DNA of 22,334 bases, taken from NCBI GenBank assembly GCA_012799075.1, contig JAAZLZ010000034.1, forward strand, positions 1-22,334, given 5' to 3'. Shown here piece after piece: positions 6,369 through 13,289 of the stretch. Positions within the stretch are counted from its first letter, which is position 1, and each line of letters starts with the position of its first letter. Origin of the DNA: Bacillota bacterium. Lineage in GTDB: Bacteria; Bacillota; Limnochordia; JAAZLZ01. Position numbers and translations under genes: made by a program. The notes under the pieces were generated by a model. That model did not search any database. It saw nothing but the letters and a program-made list of their open reading frames with translations, and was not told the origin of the DNA.

Positions 6369-7256
6369 GTGCGGAAACCCCTGTTTGCCTTCTTACTGGT
6401 AATTGTTTTGGCTTTGGGAGTCTGGGCCTATATAGATGTACAATCGGTCCCCAGCGGGGCTTTGTATCGTGATGGCGTCTATACCGGGACCGGCAGAGGA
6501 CTTTTTGGGCCGCTGCAGGTGGAAGTAGCCGTCAGCAAAGGGAACATTGCGTCGGTGAAGGTTCTCGAGCATCAGGAGACCCCCGGAATTTCCGACCCGG
6601 CAATCGAACAGGTGCCCTCGGCAATAGCAGCCAGAGGTTCTCTTGATGTGGATTTGGTAAGTGGAGCAACCTTTACCAGCAAAGGAATTATCGATGCAGC
6701 CAGGGACGCCTTGGGCAAAGCCAAGAATTACCGGGACGGCACCTATACCGGAGAAGCCCGAGGCCACAATGCGCCCTTAAAGGTGGAAGTCACCGTTGCC
6801 GGCGGCAAGATTGCCGAGGTCAAGGTGACCGAACATGAGGAGACTCCCCTGCTCTCCGATGCGGCCATTAAACAAGTACCTGAAGCTATCGCAGCCAGCG
6901 GCTCGCTGGATGTGGAACTGGTCAGCGGTGCGTCGGTAAGCTCCAAAGGGATAATCAATGCAGTCAAGAATGCTATCGCTAAAGCCCAGCTTTATCGGGA
7001 CGGCACCTACACCGGGGAAGCCCGGGGCCACAACGCCCCGTTAAAAGTGGAAGTCACCGTCGTCGGCGGCAAGATCGGCGAGGTCAAGGTGACCGAACAT
7101 GAGGAGACCCCCTTGCTCTCCGATGCGGCCATTAAACAAATACCTGAAGCTATCGTAGCCAGCGGCTCGTTGGATGTGGACCTGGTCAGCGGTGCATCGG
7201 TAAGCTCCAAAGGGATAATCAAAGCGGTTGCTGATGCGCTGAAGAAGGCTGAGTAA
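6369..7256 (+). CDS. Extracytoplasmic protein with three tandem FMN-binding domains
   Basis: The 295-residue product has an N-terminal signal or anchor helix (residues 4-21) and then three FMN-binding domains (PF04205 type), each exactly 88 residues. Each repeat starts YRDG-YTG and ends in a flavinylation-type motif: DLVSGAT with T101, ELVSGAS with S189 and DLVSGAS with S277. In known members ApbE links FMN to the Thr or Ser at this last position, so up to three covalent flavins are possible. Such proteins act as electron carriers outside the membrane. No ApbE is in the window. The GTG start has GGGAGG 8 nt upstream. Repeats 2 and 3 are nearly identical at the DNA level, showing recent duplication. 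A strong terminator follows. Confidence 0.88.
   Translation: MRKPLFAFLLVIVLALGVWAYIDVQSVPSGALYRDGVYTGTGRGLFGPLQVEVAVSKGNIASVKVLEHQETPGISDPAIEQVPSAIAARGSLDVDLVSGATFTSKGIIDAARDALGKAKNYRDGTYTGEARGHNAPLKVEVTVAGGKIAEVKVTEHEETPLLSDAAIKQVPEAIAASGSLDVELVSGASVSSKGIINAVKNAIAKAQLYRDGTYTGEARGHNAPLKVEVTVVGGKIGEVKVTEHEETPLLSDAAIKQIPEAIVASGSLDVDLVSGASVSSKGIIKAVADALKKAE
6468..7253 (+). repeat. Three direct repeats of exactly 264 bp
   Basis: Units begin at 6468, 6732 and 6996, each at the CGNGANGGC that encodes RDG. By eye, units 2 and 3 differ at about 18 of the first 225 or so bases, mostly at third codon positions, while unit 1 is much more diverged. The last unit is trimmed at the stop codon. Spacing is exactly in frame. 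Confidence 0.9.
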
Positions 7257-7271
7257 AAATGACCCAGTGAA

Positions 7272-7302
7272 GATCGGCCCCTGTCCGGGCCGGTCTTTTT
7301 TT
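7272..7302 (+). terminator. Rho-independent terminator of the NusG-II/FMN operon
   Basis: GATCGGCCC pairs with GGGCCGGTC (one G-T pair) around a CTGTCC loop and is followed by a run of seven T. It begins 16 nt after the FMN-binding protein stop. The next gene starts only 20 bp later, leaving almost no room for a separate promoter, so some read-through or an upstream promoter is likely. Confidence 0.9.
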
Positions 7303-7321
7303 AGCTGAGGAGGGGGAGGGA

Positions 7322-8389
7322 ATGGAGACCTGCCTGCGTGTACCCATGGACGAACTAAAGGACTTTGGCATCAATTGCCTGTTGCGAACGGGGATCCCGA
7401 TAGATGAAGCGGAAATCATCAGCGACAATCTGGTGATGGCCGATGCCCGGGGCGTGTACTCCCACGGTATGATGCGCCTTGGGATCTACCTGGACCGGGT
7501 GAAAAACGGTGGAACCGCGGCCAAGACTAGGATCGAGGTCCTTCGGTCCGATTCGGGAACAGCCCTCATCGATGGTGGGAACGGATCAGGACATGTAATC
7601 AGTGTACGAGCGATGGAGATGGCCATTGATAAGGCCGCAGCCCATGGGATCGGTGCGGTGGGGGTTAGAGGAAGCAACCATAACGGAGCAGAGGCCTACT
7701 TTGCCATGCAGGCGCTAAAGCACGACATGATCGGCTATTGCGTAACCGTTGGCGGAGTGAACATCATGGCTCCCTGGGGTGGAACAACCCCAATGCTGGG
7801 CAATAATCCCTTTGCCGTAGCTATCCCTGCCGGAGAGGAGCTCCCCATCGTCCTCGACATGGCCTGCAGCGTGGTTGCCCGGGGTTGGATCGTACTTGCT
7901 CGCAAGAACAACGAGCTGATTCCGCCGGGATGGGCTTTGAACAAAGAAGGGGAGCCTACGCAGGATCCAAAAGAAGCCTATGAAGGAGCAGTACTTCCTG
8001 TCGGCGGATACAAAGGGTTCGGATTGGCCTTGATAGGGGCCGTCTTAGGAGGGGTCCTCACCGGCGGAGCTGTTGGCGGCGAAGTGACTGATTTCTATGA
8101 AGACCTGGTCAAGGCTCAAAACGTGGGTCATTTCTTCGTCGCCCTCAAGGTGGATCACTTCCTGCCCATCGACCAGTTCAAGGTGAACATGGACAACTTG
8201 ATCAGACAGCTAAAAGGCGTCAAGTTGGCCAAGGGCTTTGATCGGATCTACATGCCCGGCGAGCAGGAGTTCATCAACCTAGAGGAGAGTCGCACCTTAG
8301 GCATCAAAATGAGCTTAGGGGTGGCCAGGGAGCTGGTTGTCTTAGGGCAGAGGCTAGGGGTGACTCCTCCTTTTGCCCTCCTGGAATAG
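7322..8389 (+). CDS. Malate/L-lactate dehydrogenase family (Ldh2) NAD(P)-dependent oxidoreductase
   Basis: The 355-residue cytoplasmic enzyme belongs to the Ldh2/malate-lactate dehydrogenase family (PF02615), which is distinct from the classical Rossmann-fold LDH/MDH. Members reduce or oxidise 2-oxo/2-hydroxy acids, for example malate, ureidoglycolate, 2,3-diketogulonate or sulfolactate. Family signatures are DARGVYSHGMMRL near residue 45 with the catalytic His, RGSNHNGAEAYF near 120, MLGNNPFAVAIPAGE near 160, VLDMACSVVARG and GGYKGFGLALIGAVLGGVLTG near 230. Length and motifs are complete. AGGAGG lies 8 nt before the ATG. The substrate cannot be told from sequence. The preceding terminator at 7272-7302 leaves no visible promoter of its own. 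Confidence 0.88.
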   Translation: METCLRVPMDELKDFGINCLLRTGIPIDEAEIISDNLVMADARGVYSHGMMRLGIYLDRVKNGGTAAKTRIEVLRSDSGTALIDGGNGSGHVISVRAMEMAIDKAAAHGIGAVGVRGSNHNGAEAYFAMQALKHDMIGYCVTVGGVNIMAPWGGTTPMLGNNPFAVAIPAGEELPIVLDMACSVVARGWIVLARKNNELIPPGWALNKEGEPTQDPKEAYEGAVLPVGGYKGFGLALIGAVLGGVLTGGAVGGEVTDFYEDLVKAQNVGHFFVALKVDHFLPIDQFKVNMDNLIRQLKGVKLAKGFDRIYMPGEQEFINLEESRTLGIKMSLGVARELVVLGQRLGVTPPFALLE

Positions 8390-8472
8390 AAGCTGGGGCT
8401 CTTGGAAAAACCTTCAGGCAAGCCCACTTTAGGAGCACCGCGGTGAAAAGGGACAACCCCCGGGTCAAATCC

Positions 8473-8501
8473 TTGACGGGGCTGCTTGCCTCAGCTAGAC
8501 T
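8473..8501 (+). promoter_or_regulatory. Sigma-A type promoter of the ZIP transporter gene
   Basis: TTGACG (8473-8478) and TAGACT (8496-8501) are separated by exactly 17 bp, placing a start near 8508, about 40 bp before the ZIP start codon. Confidence 0.6.
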
Positions 8502-8502
8502 T

Positions 8503-8519
8503 AGAATGAAAATCGTTCT
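8503..8519 (+). promoter_or_regulatory. 17-bp dyad over the predicted transcription start, candidate metal-regulator operator
   Basis: AGAATGA and TCGTTCT form near-perfect half sites (only one T-to-C asymmetry in the arms) around AAA, immediately after the -10 element. A repressor bound here would block transcription of the metal transporter. The 7-3-7 layout resembles Fur-superfamily sites in general form, but it does not match a specific Fur, Zur or MntR consensus. Confidence 0.4.
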
Positions 8520-8546
8520 CTTTGGAGCAGGAAAGGAATGGAGTAA

Positions 8547-9284
8547 TTGCATACGGTTGCCATCGGTGTGGTTGGCCTGCTAGTCGGTGTCCTGGGCACG
8601 GGTGCGGGGGGTCTCGCCACCTTGGCCCTAGGCAGACCCGGCGAAGGGCTGCTGAGCGGAGTGCTTGGTTTTTCCGCCGGCATCATGTTGTCCGTCGTTT
8701 TCCTAGACCTCATCCCCGAAGCCTTTGCTGCCGGGGGCTTGCTGCCAACCATGGCGGGGCTATTTCTGGGAACAATCATCATTATGATCCTTGATCTTAT
8801 CCTTCCCCACACCCATTTCTTCTCCGAATCAGAGGAAGGCTCCCAGTACGTCAAGACTGGAGTCGTATTGGGCCTTGGCATTGCCATGCACAACTTGCCT
8901 GAAGGTCTTGCTATTGGATCGGGGTATGCCGTCGGGGTGGAGACCGGGTTGGGCCTGGCCATTGCTATTGCCATCCAAAACATACCGGAGGGGATGGCCA
9001 TGGCCACCCCCATGATGATCGGAGGCGTAGATCCCAAGAAAGTGCTCATCTGGACGGGAGCCGCAGGGGTGCCCATGGGAATCGGCGCCTTCCTTGGGGC
9101 CCTGATTGGACATGTTTCGCCCCTTGTCCTGGCCGTCTCCCTTGGCTTTGCCGCGGGGGCGATGCTTTACATCATCTTCGACGAAATGATTCCCGACGCC
9201 CAGCAGCTAGCCGAGGGGCACAGCGGCACCTTTGGCGGAGTAGCAGGCGTCATTGTCGGTATACTTCTTCTAGCTGCCCTCTAA
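8547..9284 (+). CDS. ZIP family divalent metal transporter
   Basis: The 245-residue membrane protein has about eight hydrophobic helices and belongs to the ZIP (GufA/ZupT-like) family, which moves Zn, Fe, Mn or related divalent metals into the cytoplasm. The binuclear metal site is visible: HNLPEG at residues 115-120 in the fourth helix and QNIPEG at 144-149 in the fifth. A short His-containing loop, LPHTHFF at 87-92, precedes it. The start is TTG at 8547 with AAAGGA about 9 nt upstream; there is no ATG near. It has its own promoter and candidate operator. The stop codon overlaps that of the convergent gamma-glutamyltransferase-like gene by 4 bp. Metal preference is not determinable. Confidence 0.9.
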   Translation: MHTVAIGVVGLLVGVLGTGAGGLATLALGRPGEGLLSGVLGFSAGIMLSVVFLDLIPEAFAAGGLLPTMAGLFLGTIIIMILDLILPHTHFFSESEEGSQYVKTGVVLGLGIAMHNLPEGLAIGSGYAVGVETGLGLAIAIAIQNIPEGMAMATPMMIGGVDPKKVLIWTGAAGVPMGIGAFLGALIGHVSPLVLAVSLGFAAGAMLYIIFDEMIPDAQQLAEGHSGTFGGVAGVIVGILLLAAL

Positions 9285-10882
9285 GAACCCAGGGCCAATC
9301 CTTCACTGCGAGGGTCCGACCCCCCAAGGAGTAGTCCCTCCTCCACCTGGATGAGCTGGACAGCACCTCCCCCTTGGGCCGTCCAGCAGACCTTATGGCC
9401 GCGGCTGGCCAGCCAGTCCCCTGTTTCTTCGCTAAAGCCCTCCTCCAGGAAAAGGACCGGGGGCTTTCCTTGATCGGCGGGATCCGTCCCCGGGAAGACT
9501 TGACATCGGGGCGCCCCTGCCGCCTGCTGGGGATTGTAGTTGTGATCGATCAGGCTGCTTAACACCTGGACGTTCCATTGGACCTGACCGTCTCCCCCCG
9601 GCGTATTACCCAGGAGCCACAGCTTATCTTCCTTGGTGACGATGTAAGTATTTAGGGTATGCATAGTCCTCTTCCCGGGAGCGATGCAGTTCGGATGACC
9701 TTCCTGAAGGGTAAAGCCCCTGCCGGCCCGGTTGTTCAATAAGATGCCCGTACTGGGGATGATCACCCCACTGCCGAAGGGGATGGAGTTGCTGTGGATG
9801 AAAGAGATGCCCCTGCCCTCGGCATCGACGATGACGAAGGAAGTAGTATCTCCCTTGGCAGACGGCCCATTGTAACAGCAGGCCTGGTTTGGATTGATGT
9901 CCTTCGCGCGGCTTTGGGCATAATCAGCCGATAAGAGCCGATCTAGGGGAAAGTCCACCAAACGAGGGTCCCCAGCCCACTTGTTCCGGTCGTGGAAGGC
10001 AATCTTTAGTGCCTCGGCAATAAGATGAACTCTATCCGGATCATCGAAGCCGAGGGATGACAAGGGGAAATTCTCTAGGATGTTCAATGCTTCCAGCATG
10101 ATCATTCCCTGGGACGGCGGGCGGTTTTGGTGGACGGTATAGCCCCGATAGCTGATGGATAAGGGCTCATAAAACTCGCTTTCGTGAGCGGCCAGCTCCT
10201 CCCCGGAAAAAAGGCCGCCTTCCCGTTGGGACAACTCAAGGAGCTTCCTTGCGATTTCTCCCCGATAGAAAGGCTCAATGCCCTCTTGGGCCATGGTTTT
10301 CAAGGTGACGGCAAGGTCAGGCTGGCGAAGGATCTCGCCGGGTCGAAGGGGTCTTCCCCCTGGAAGGAAGAGGGCCGCGGCCTCCGGGAACTTCTCGAGC
10401 TTAGCCCGTTGATTCATGATGGAATTGGACAACCGGTATGAAACGGGAAAGCCCCTGTCAGCGTAAAAAACCGCCTTTTCCAAGAGCTTTGCCAAAGGCA
10501 GGGAGCCGAAGCGGGCATGGGCTTCAAGCAGTCCAGCAACGGCCCCGGGAACCGCGACGGAAAGCAGACCATCCAGAGGCATTTGACGCAAACCAAGACG
10601 GGTGAAGACAGATGCCTTCGCGTTTGCCGGCGCTTCCCCGCTGCCGTTGAGGGCCCAGGGCTTGCCGGCTTGATGGCCGATGATGAACACATCGCCCCCC
10701 GGCCCGCACATGTCCGGCATCACGACCCAGCTGATGGCCGCGGTGGCTACCGCAGCATCCATAGCGTTGCCGCCTGCCGCCAGAACCGATAACCCTCCTT
10801 GGACAGCCAGGGGGTGCTCCGCGGCTATCATGTAATCCCGAGCCATCTGGGGCTTGGCGCTTTGCCAGTGGAAATAACTCAT
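9281..10882 (-). CDS. Gamma-glutamyltransferase-family N-terminal nucleophile hydrolase
   Basis: The 533-residue product is a full-length member of the gamma-glutamyltransferase (GGT) family (PF01019), which self-cleaves into two subunits. The expected cleavage/nucleophile motif is GDTTSFVIVD, with T346 as the new N-terminal nucleophile. Other family marks are AAGGNAMDAAVATA at 35-48, MCGPGGDVF at 58-66, SVAVPGAVAGL at 108-118 and NTPGGDGQVQ at 426-435. The ATG at 10880-10882 has AAGGAGG 6 nt upstream. There is no signal peptide, unlike secreted glutathione hydrolases, so it should act in the cytoplasm, as do YwrD-like proteins and oxamate amidohydrolase. The substrate may therefore be a small amide rather than glutathione. 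It follows a TIM-barrel gene by 26 bp. Confidence 0.88.
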   Translation of the reverse strand: MSYFHWQSAKPQMARDYMIAAEHPLAVQGGLSVLAAGGNAMDAAVATAAISWVVMPDMCGPGGDVFIIGHQAGKPWALNGSGEAPANAKASVFTRLGLRQMPLDGLLSVAVPGAVAGLLEAHARFGSLPLAKLLEKAVFYADRGFPVSYRLSNSIMNQRAKLEKFPEAAALFLPGGRPLRPGEILRQPDLAVTLKTMAQEGIEPFYRGEIARKLLELSQREGGLFSGEELAAHESEFYEPLSISYRGYTVHQNRPPSQGMIMLEALNILENFPLSSLGFDDPDRVHLIAEALKIAFHDRNKWAGDPRLVDFPLDRLLSADYAQSRAKDINPNQACCYNGPSAKGDTTSFVIVDAEGRGISFIHSNSIPFGSGVIIPSTGILLNNRAGRGFTLQEGHPNCIAPGKRTMHTLNTYIVTKEDKLWLLGNTPGGDGQVQWNVQVLSSLIDHNYNPQQAAGAPRCQVFPGTDPADQGKPPVLFLEEGFSEETGDWLASRGHKVCWTAQGGGAVQLIQVEEGLLLGGSDPRSEGLALGS

Positions 10883-10908
10883 AGGGTTCCTCCTTAAATC
10901 CTGATGGG

Positions 10909-11730
10909 TTAGTTGCCTGCCTGCCAGGATTTCCGCAGCCATTGGCAGGCCTTGGCCACTGCCCCGGGGCCGGTGCGGCTGAACTCCTCGATGCACAGCC
11001 ATCCATCGAAGCCCAGCTCCTTAAGGCGGTGGAAGATTGCCTGCAATGGGACTACACCGGTGCCGATGAGGACCGGGTCGAATTCGCCGGCTGCCTTAAG
11101 GTCATTAACGTGGATGCTTACGATTCGAGGTGCTACCGCCTCTAGAAGCTCCAAAGGGTCCTCGTTGTTGAAGACGGGGTTGGCTGTATCGAAGTTCACT
11201 CCCACGCCGGGTGCGCTGCAGCCCTCGAGAATAGCCAGATAGATGTCATGGGGCCGGGAGAAATCCTCATACTCCCAAAAAGCGCTCTTGTAGTGGTTTT
11301 CGTAGGCGAGGGTCACACCCAAATCGACGGCGACCCGGGCGACTTCATTCATTCCTTCCACCGCCAGGTCGATGCCCTGCTGCCGGCTCAATTGGGGATG
11401 GGCCTGGCCAGCCGTTGTACGGATATAAGGGCAGCCAAGGGTTTTGGCCATCTTGACCCACTTGATGGCCTGTTCGATTTCTTGTCGGCGCTTGGCGGGA
11501 TCGGGATGGGTGAAGTCTTGATGCCCGACGATCATCACCCCTTGGAGGCCCGCGTCTTCCAATTGACGGCGAATTTCCTCCAGGGCCTTCGGGTCCTCCG
11601 GCAGGAAAGAAGGACTGAAGTCCACACCATCCAAACCTGCTTGAGCACCAAGCTTGATCCATTCGGCGTTAGTCAGTTTGCCGCTGCGAAAATCTGGATA
11701 CAAAGACACAGGAATACAGCTGATCGGCAT
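10909..11730 (-). CDS. Xylose-isomerase-like TIM barrel protein (sugar phosphate isomerase/epimerase family)
   Basis: The 273-residue cytoplasmic protein has the AP_endonuc_2/xylose-isomerase-like TIM barrel fold. The four metal-binding positions of the fold can be seen: E144 in LAYENHYKSA, D181 in VNFDTANP, H207 in SIHVNDLK and a Glu in LCIEEF at 248-249. GTGVVP at 223-228 is also typical. The family includes sugar isomerases, epimerases and dehydratases acting through a divalent metal. The start is ATG at 11728-11730, with AGGAGGG 7 nt upstream; an in-frame start further upstream is not needed. It is the first gene of a two-gene operon with the GGT-family enzyme. The substrate is unknown. 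Confidence 0.87.
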   Translation of the reverse strand: MPISCIPVSLYPDFRSGKLTNAEWIKLGAQAGLDGVDFSPSFLPEDPKALEEIRRQLEDAGLQGVMIVGHQDFTHPDPAKRRQEIEQAIKWVKMAKTLGCPYIRTTAGQAHPQLSRQQGIDLAVEGMNEVARVAVDLGVTLAYENHYKSAFWEYEDFSRPHDIYLAILEGCSAPGVGVNFDTANPVFNNEDPLELLEAVAPRIVSIHVNDLKAAGEFDPVLIGTGVVPLQAIFHRLKELGFDGWLCIEEFSRTGPGAVAKACQWLRKSWQAGN

Positions 11731-11878
11731 CGTTTGCCCTCCTAATGAGCTCATTGCGCCCCGCAAATGGGGGACAAGGATAGATTCTCTTTAGGGGGAA
11801 AGGTTTCCTGTCGCCGTTGGAGCTCGAAACCGGTTGACCGGATCAGTTGAAGGGCCAGGTTGGGCCTGGCCCTTGGGA

Positions 11879-12046
11879 CTAGCCTTGGCTGGGCTTGTAT
11901 TCCTTGCATTCCTCTTGACGGACTTTGCGCTTCTTTCTCTTTTCACCGATGCTGCCTACTTCCATTTGGGTGTCTGCACCCACCAGGCATTGCTCACCGT
12001 TCCAATTGGCACAATCGGGCTGGTTGCATTTCGGTTTTTTGCCCAT
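11879..12046 (-). CDS. Small Cys-containing protein, function unknown
   Basis: The 55-residue product begins MGKKPKCNQPDCANWNGEQC, has cysteines at 7, 12, 20 and 48, a basic patch GEKRKKRKVRQ and the end ECKEYKPSQG. The four cysteines could bind zinc or an iron-sulfur cluster. GGAGGTGA lies immediately before the ATG with good spacing, which is the best evidence that it is real. It may form a small operon with the candidate small gene 30 bp upstream. I do not recognise a named family, although short C-x4-C proteins of this look occur in Bacillota. No function is claimed. Confidence 0.6.
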   Translation of the reverse strand: MGKKPKCNQPDCANWNGEQCLVGADTQMEVGSIGEKRKKRKVRQEECKEYKPSQG

Positions 12047-12076
12047 AGGCTCACCTCCAGTGTTTAGACTGCCCAC

Positions 12077-12238
12077 TTAGATTTTTGCTAATCTCCACAA
12101 AGGCTTCTTGACCTTGCCTTTGGCAGGCGGATTTTCGCATCGATAAAAGGATTTGAAGTGGGCGTCGGCGAAATTTGCCTTGGAAACGCAGAAGTGATTG
12201 TGGTGCTGTATGGCTAGAGATGCCTGACAGATGGGCAA
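12077..12238 (-). CDS. Possible small Cys/His-rich protein
   Basis: A minus-strand frame reads LPICQASLAIQHHNHFCVSK, then ANFADAHFKSFYRC and ENPPAKGKVKKPLWRLAKI. The spacing of C, HHNHFC and YRC looks protein-like and suits a metal-binding mini-protein. It ends 30 bp before the better supported small gene on the same strand. Against it, the only nearby start is TTG at 12236-12238 without a ribosome site, and the same DNA must carry the promoter and ribosome site of the plus-strand dehydrogenase gene. It is kept as a candidate only. Confidence 0.3.
   Translation of the reverse strand: MPICQASLAIQHHNHFCVSKANFADAHFKSFYRCENPPAKGKVKKPLWRLAKI
12120..12149 (+). promoter_or_regulatory. Possible promoter of the E1 alpha/beta operon
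   Basis: TTGGCA (12120-12125) and TAAAAG (12144-12149) are 18 bp apart, about 100 bp before the E1 alpha start. The match is moderate and no other pair in this divergent gap is better. Confidence 0.3.
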
Positions 12239-12251
12239 ATAGGAGCGGAGT

Positions 12252-13289
12252 ATGACATCGATCGGATCTTGTTGCCTGCTTGCCAGGGGAAAAGGGGGTT
12301 TAGGCAGGTTGACCAAAGAAGAACTTGTATCATTGCAGAAGACAATGCTGCAGATCCGTCATTTTGAACAAGCGGTGGCGAAGGCCTTCTTAGCCGGGCA
12401 AATCCCGGGGTTCTTACATTCCTCCATCGGCCAGGAGGCAGTTGCCGTCGGGGTGTGTGCTTCTTTGCGGGAGGATGACTATGTGGTCAGTACCCATCGG
12501 GGCCACGGGCACGTCCTGGCCAAGGGAGCCGACCTGAACGAAATGATGGCGGAAATCTACGGCAAGGCTACAGGATGCTGCCGGGGCAAAGGAGGATCGA
12601 TGCACATCGCGGATTTCAACCGGGGCATCGTTGGGGCCAACGGGATTGTGGGAGGAGGCATCCCCATCGCCAACGGAGTGGCCTTGGCTGCGAAAAAGAG
12701 GCAGCGGGGTCAGGTGGTGGCCTGCTTTTTTGGAGACGGGGCCAGCAATCAGGGAACCTTCCATGAGGCATTGAACCTGGCCTCCATTTGGGATCTGCCC
12801 GTGGTGTTTGTCGCCGAGAACAACTTGTACGGCATGGGCACCAGTCAGCGCCGCCATCAAAAGGTGGAAAACATCGCGGACCGGGCCGCTGCTTACAATA
12901 TCCCGGGGGTGGTTGTCGACGGCAACGATGTCCTAGCGGTGCGAGAGGCCACCTTGGAGGCCTGTGAGCGGGCCAGGAGGGGAGAAGGACCGACGCTCCT
13001 TGAGTGCAAGACCTATCGCCATTACGGTCATTTCGTCGGTGATCCCGGGGCCTATCGGGAGCCGGGCGAGCTGGAGGCCTGGCTGAAGAAAGATCCATTG
13101 AATCTCTTTCGGCGATACTTGGAGGAACAGGGCATCCCAGCCTCAAGGCTGGATGAACTGGAGGCGGAGGCTGTGGAAGAGGTGCGTTTGGCTGTCGAGT
13201 TTGCCTACCGCAGCGAGGAGCCCTTGGAAGAGACGGCCCTAGAGGATGTATACGTGCCGACGGAAGCCGGAAGGAGGGCGATTCTGTGA
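12252..13289 (+). CDS. Thiamine-diphosphate-dependent 2-oxo acid dehydrogenase E1, alpha subunit (PDH/acetoin type)
   Basis: The 345-residue product is the alpha subunit of an alpha2-beta2 E1 component that decarboxylates a 2-oxo acid (pyruvate, acetoin-type or branched-chain). The thiamine diphosphate motif is complete: GDGASNQGTFHEA from residue 161, ending in AENN at 188-191. HRGHGHVLAKG at 82-92 and RGKGGSMHIADF at 111-122 are typical of the PDH/AcoA branch. TYRHYGHFVGDPGAYR matches the phosphorylation-loop region. The ATG at 12252 has AGGAG 6 nt before it; a TTG at 12309 would begin at LTKEELVSLQ, closer to the usual family N terminus, and cannot be excluded. It overlaps the beta subunit gene by 4 bp. 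Confidence 0.9.
   Translation: MTSIGSCCLLARGKGGLGRLTKEELVSLQKTMLQIRHFEQAVAKAFLAGQIPGFLHSSIGQEAVAVGVCASLREDDYVVSTHRGHGHVLAKGADLNEMMAEIYGKATGCCRGKGGSMHIADFNRGIVGANGIVGGGIPIANGVALAAKKRQRGQVVACFFGDGASNQGTFHEALNLASIWDLPVVFVAENNLYGMGTSQRRHQKVENIADRAAAYNIPGVVVDGNDVLAVREATLEACERARRGEGPTLLECKTYRHYGHFVGDPGAYREPGELEAWLKKDPLNLFRRYLEEQGIPASRLDELEAEAVEEVRLAVEFAYRSEEPLEETALEDVYVPTEAGRRAIL

Noticed and set aside
6468..7253. CRISPR-like or satellite repeat
   Set aside because: The 264-bp periodicity is entirely explained by in-frame tandem FMN-binding domains.
11760..11850. Regulatory palindrome AACCGGTT and neighbouring short repeats before the TIM-barrel gene
   Set aside because: The palindrome is only 8 bp and expected by chance in this composition; no promoter hexamers align with it.
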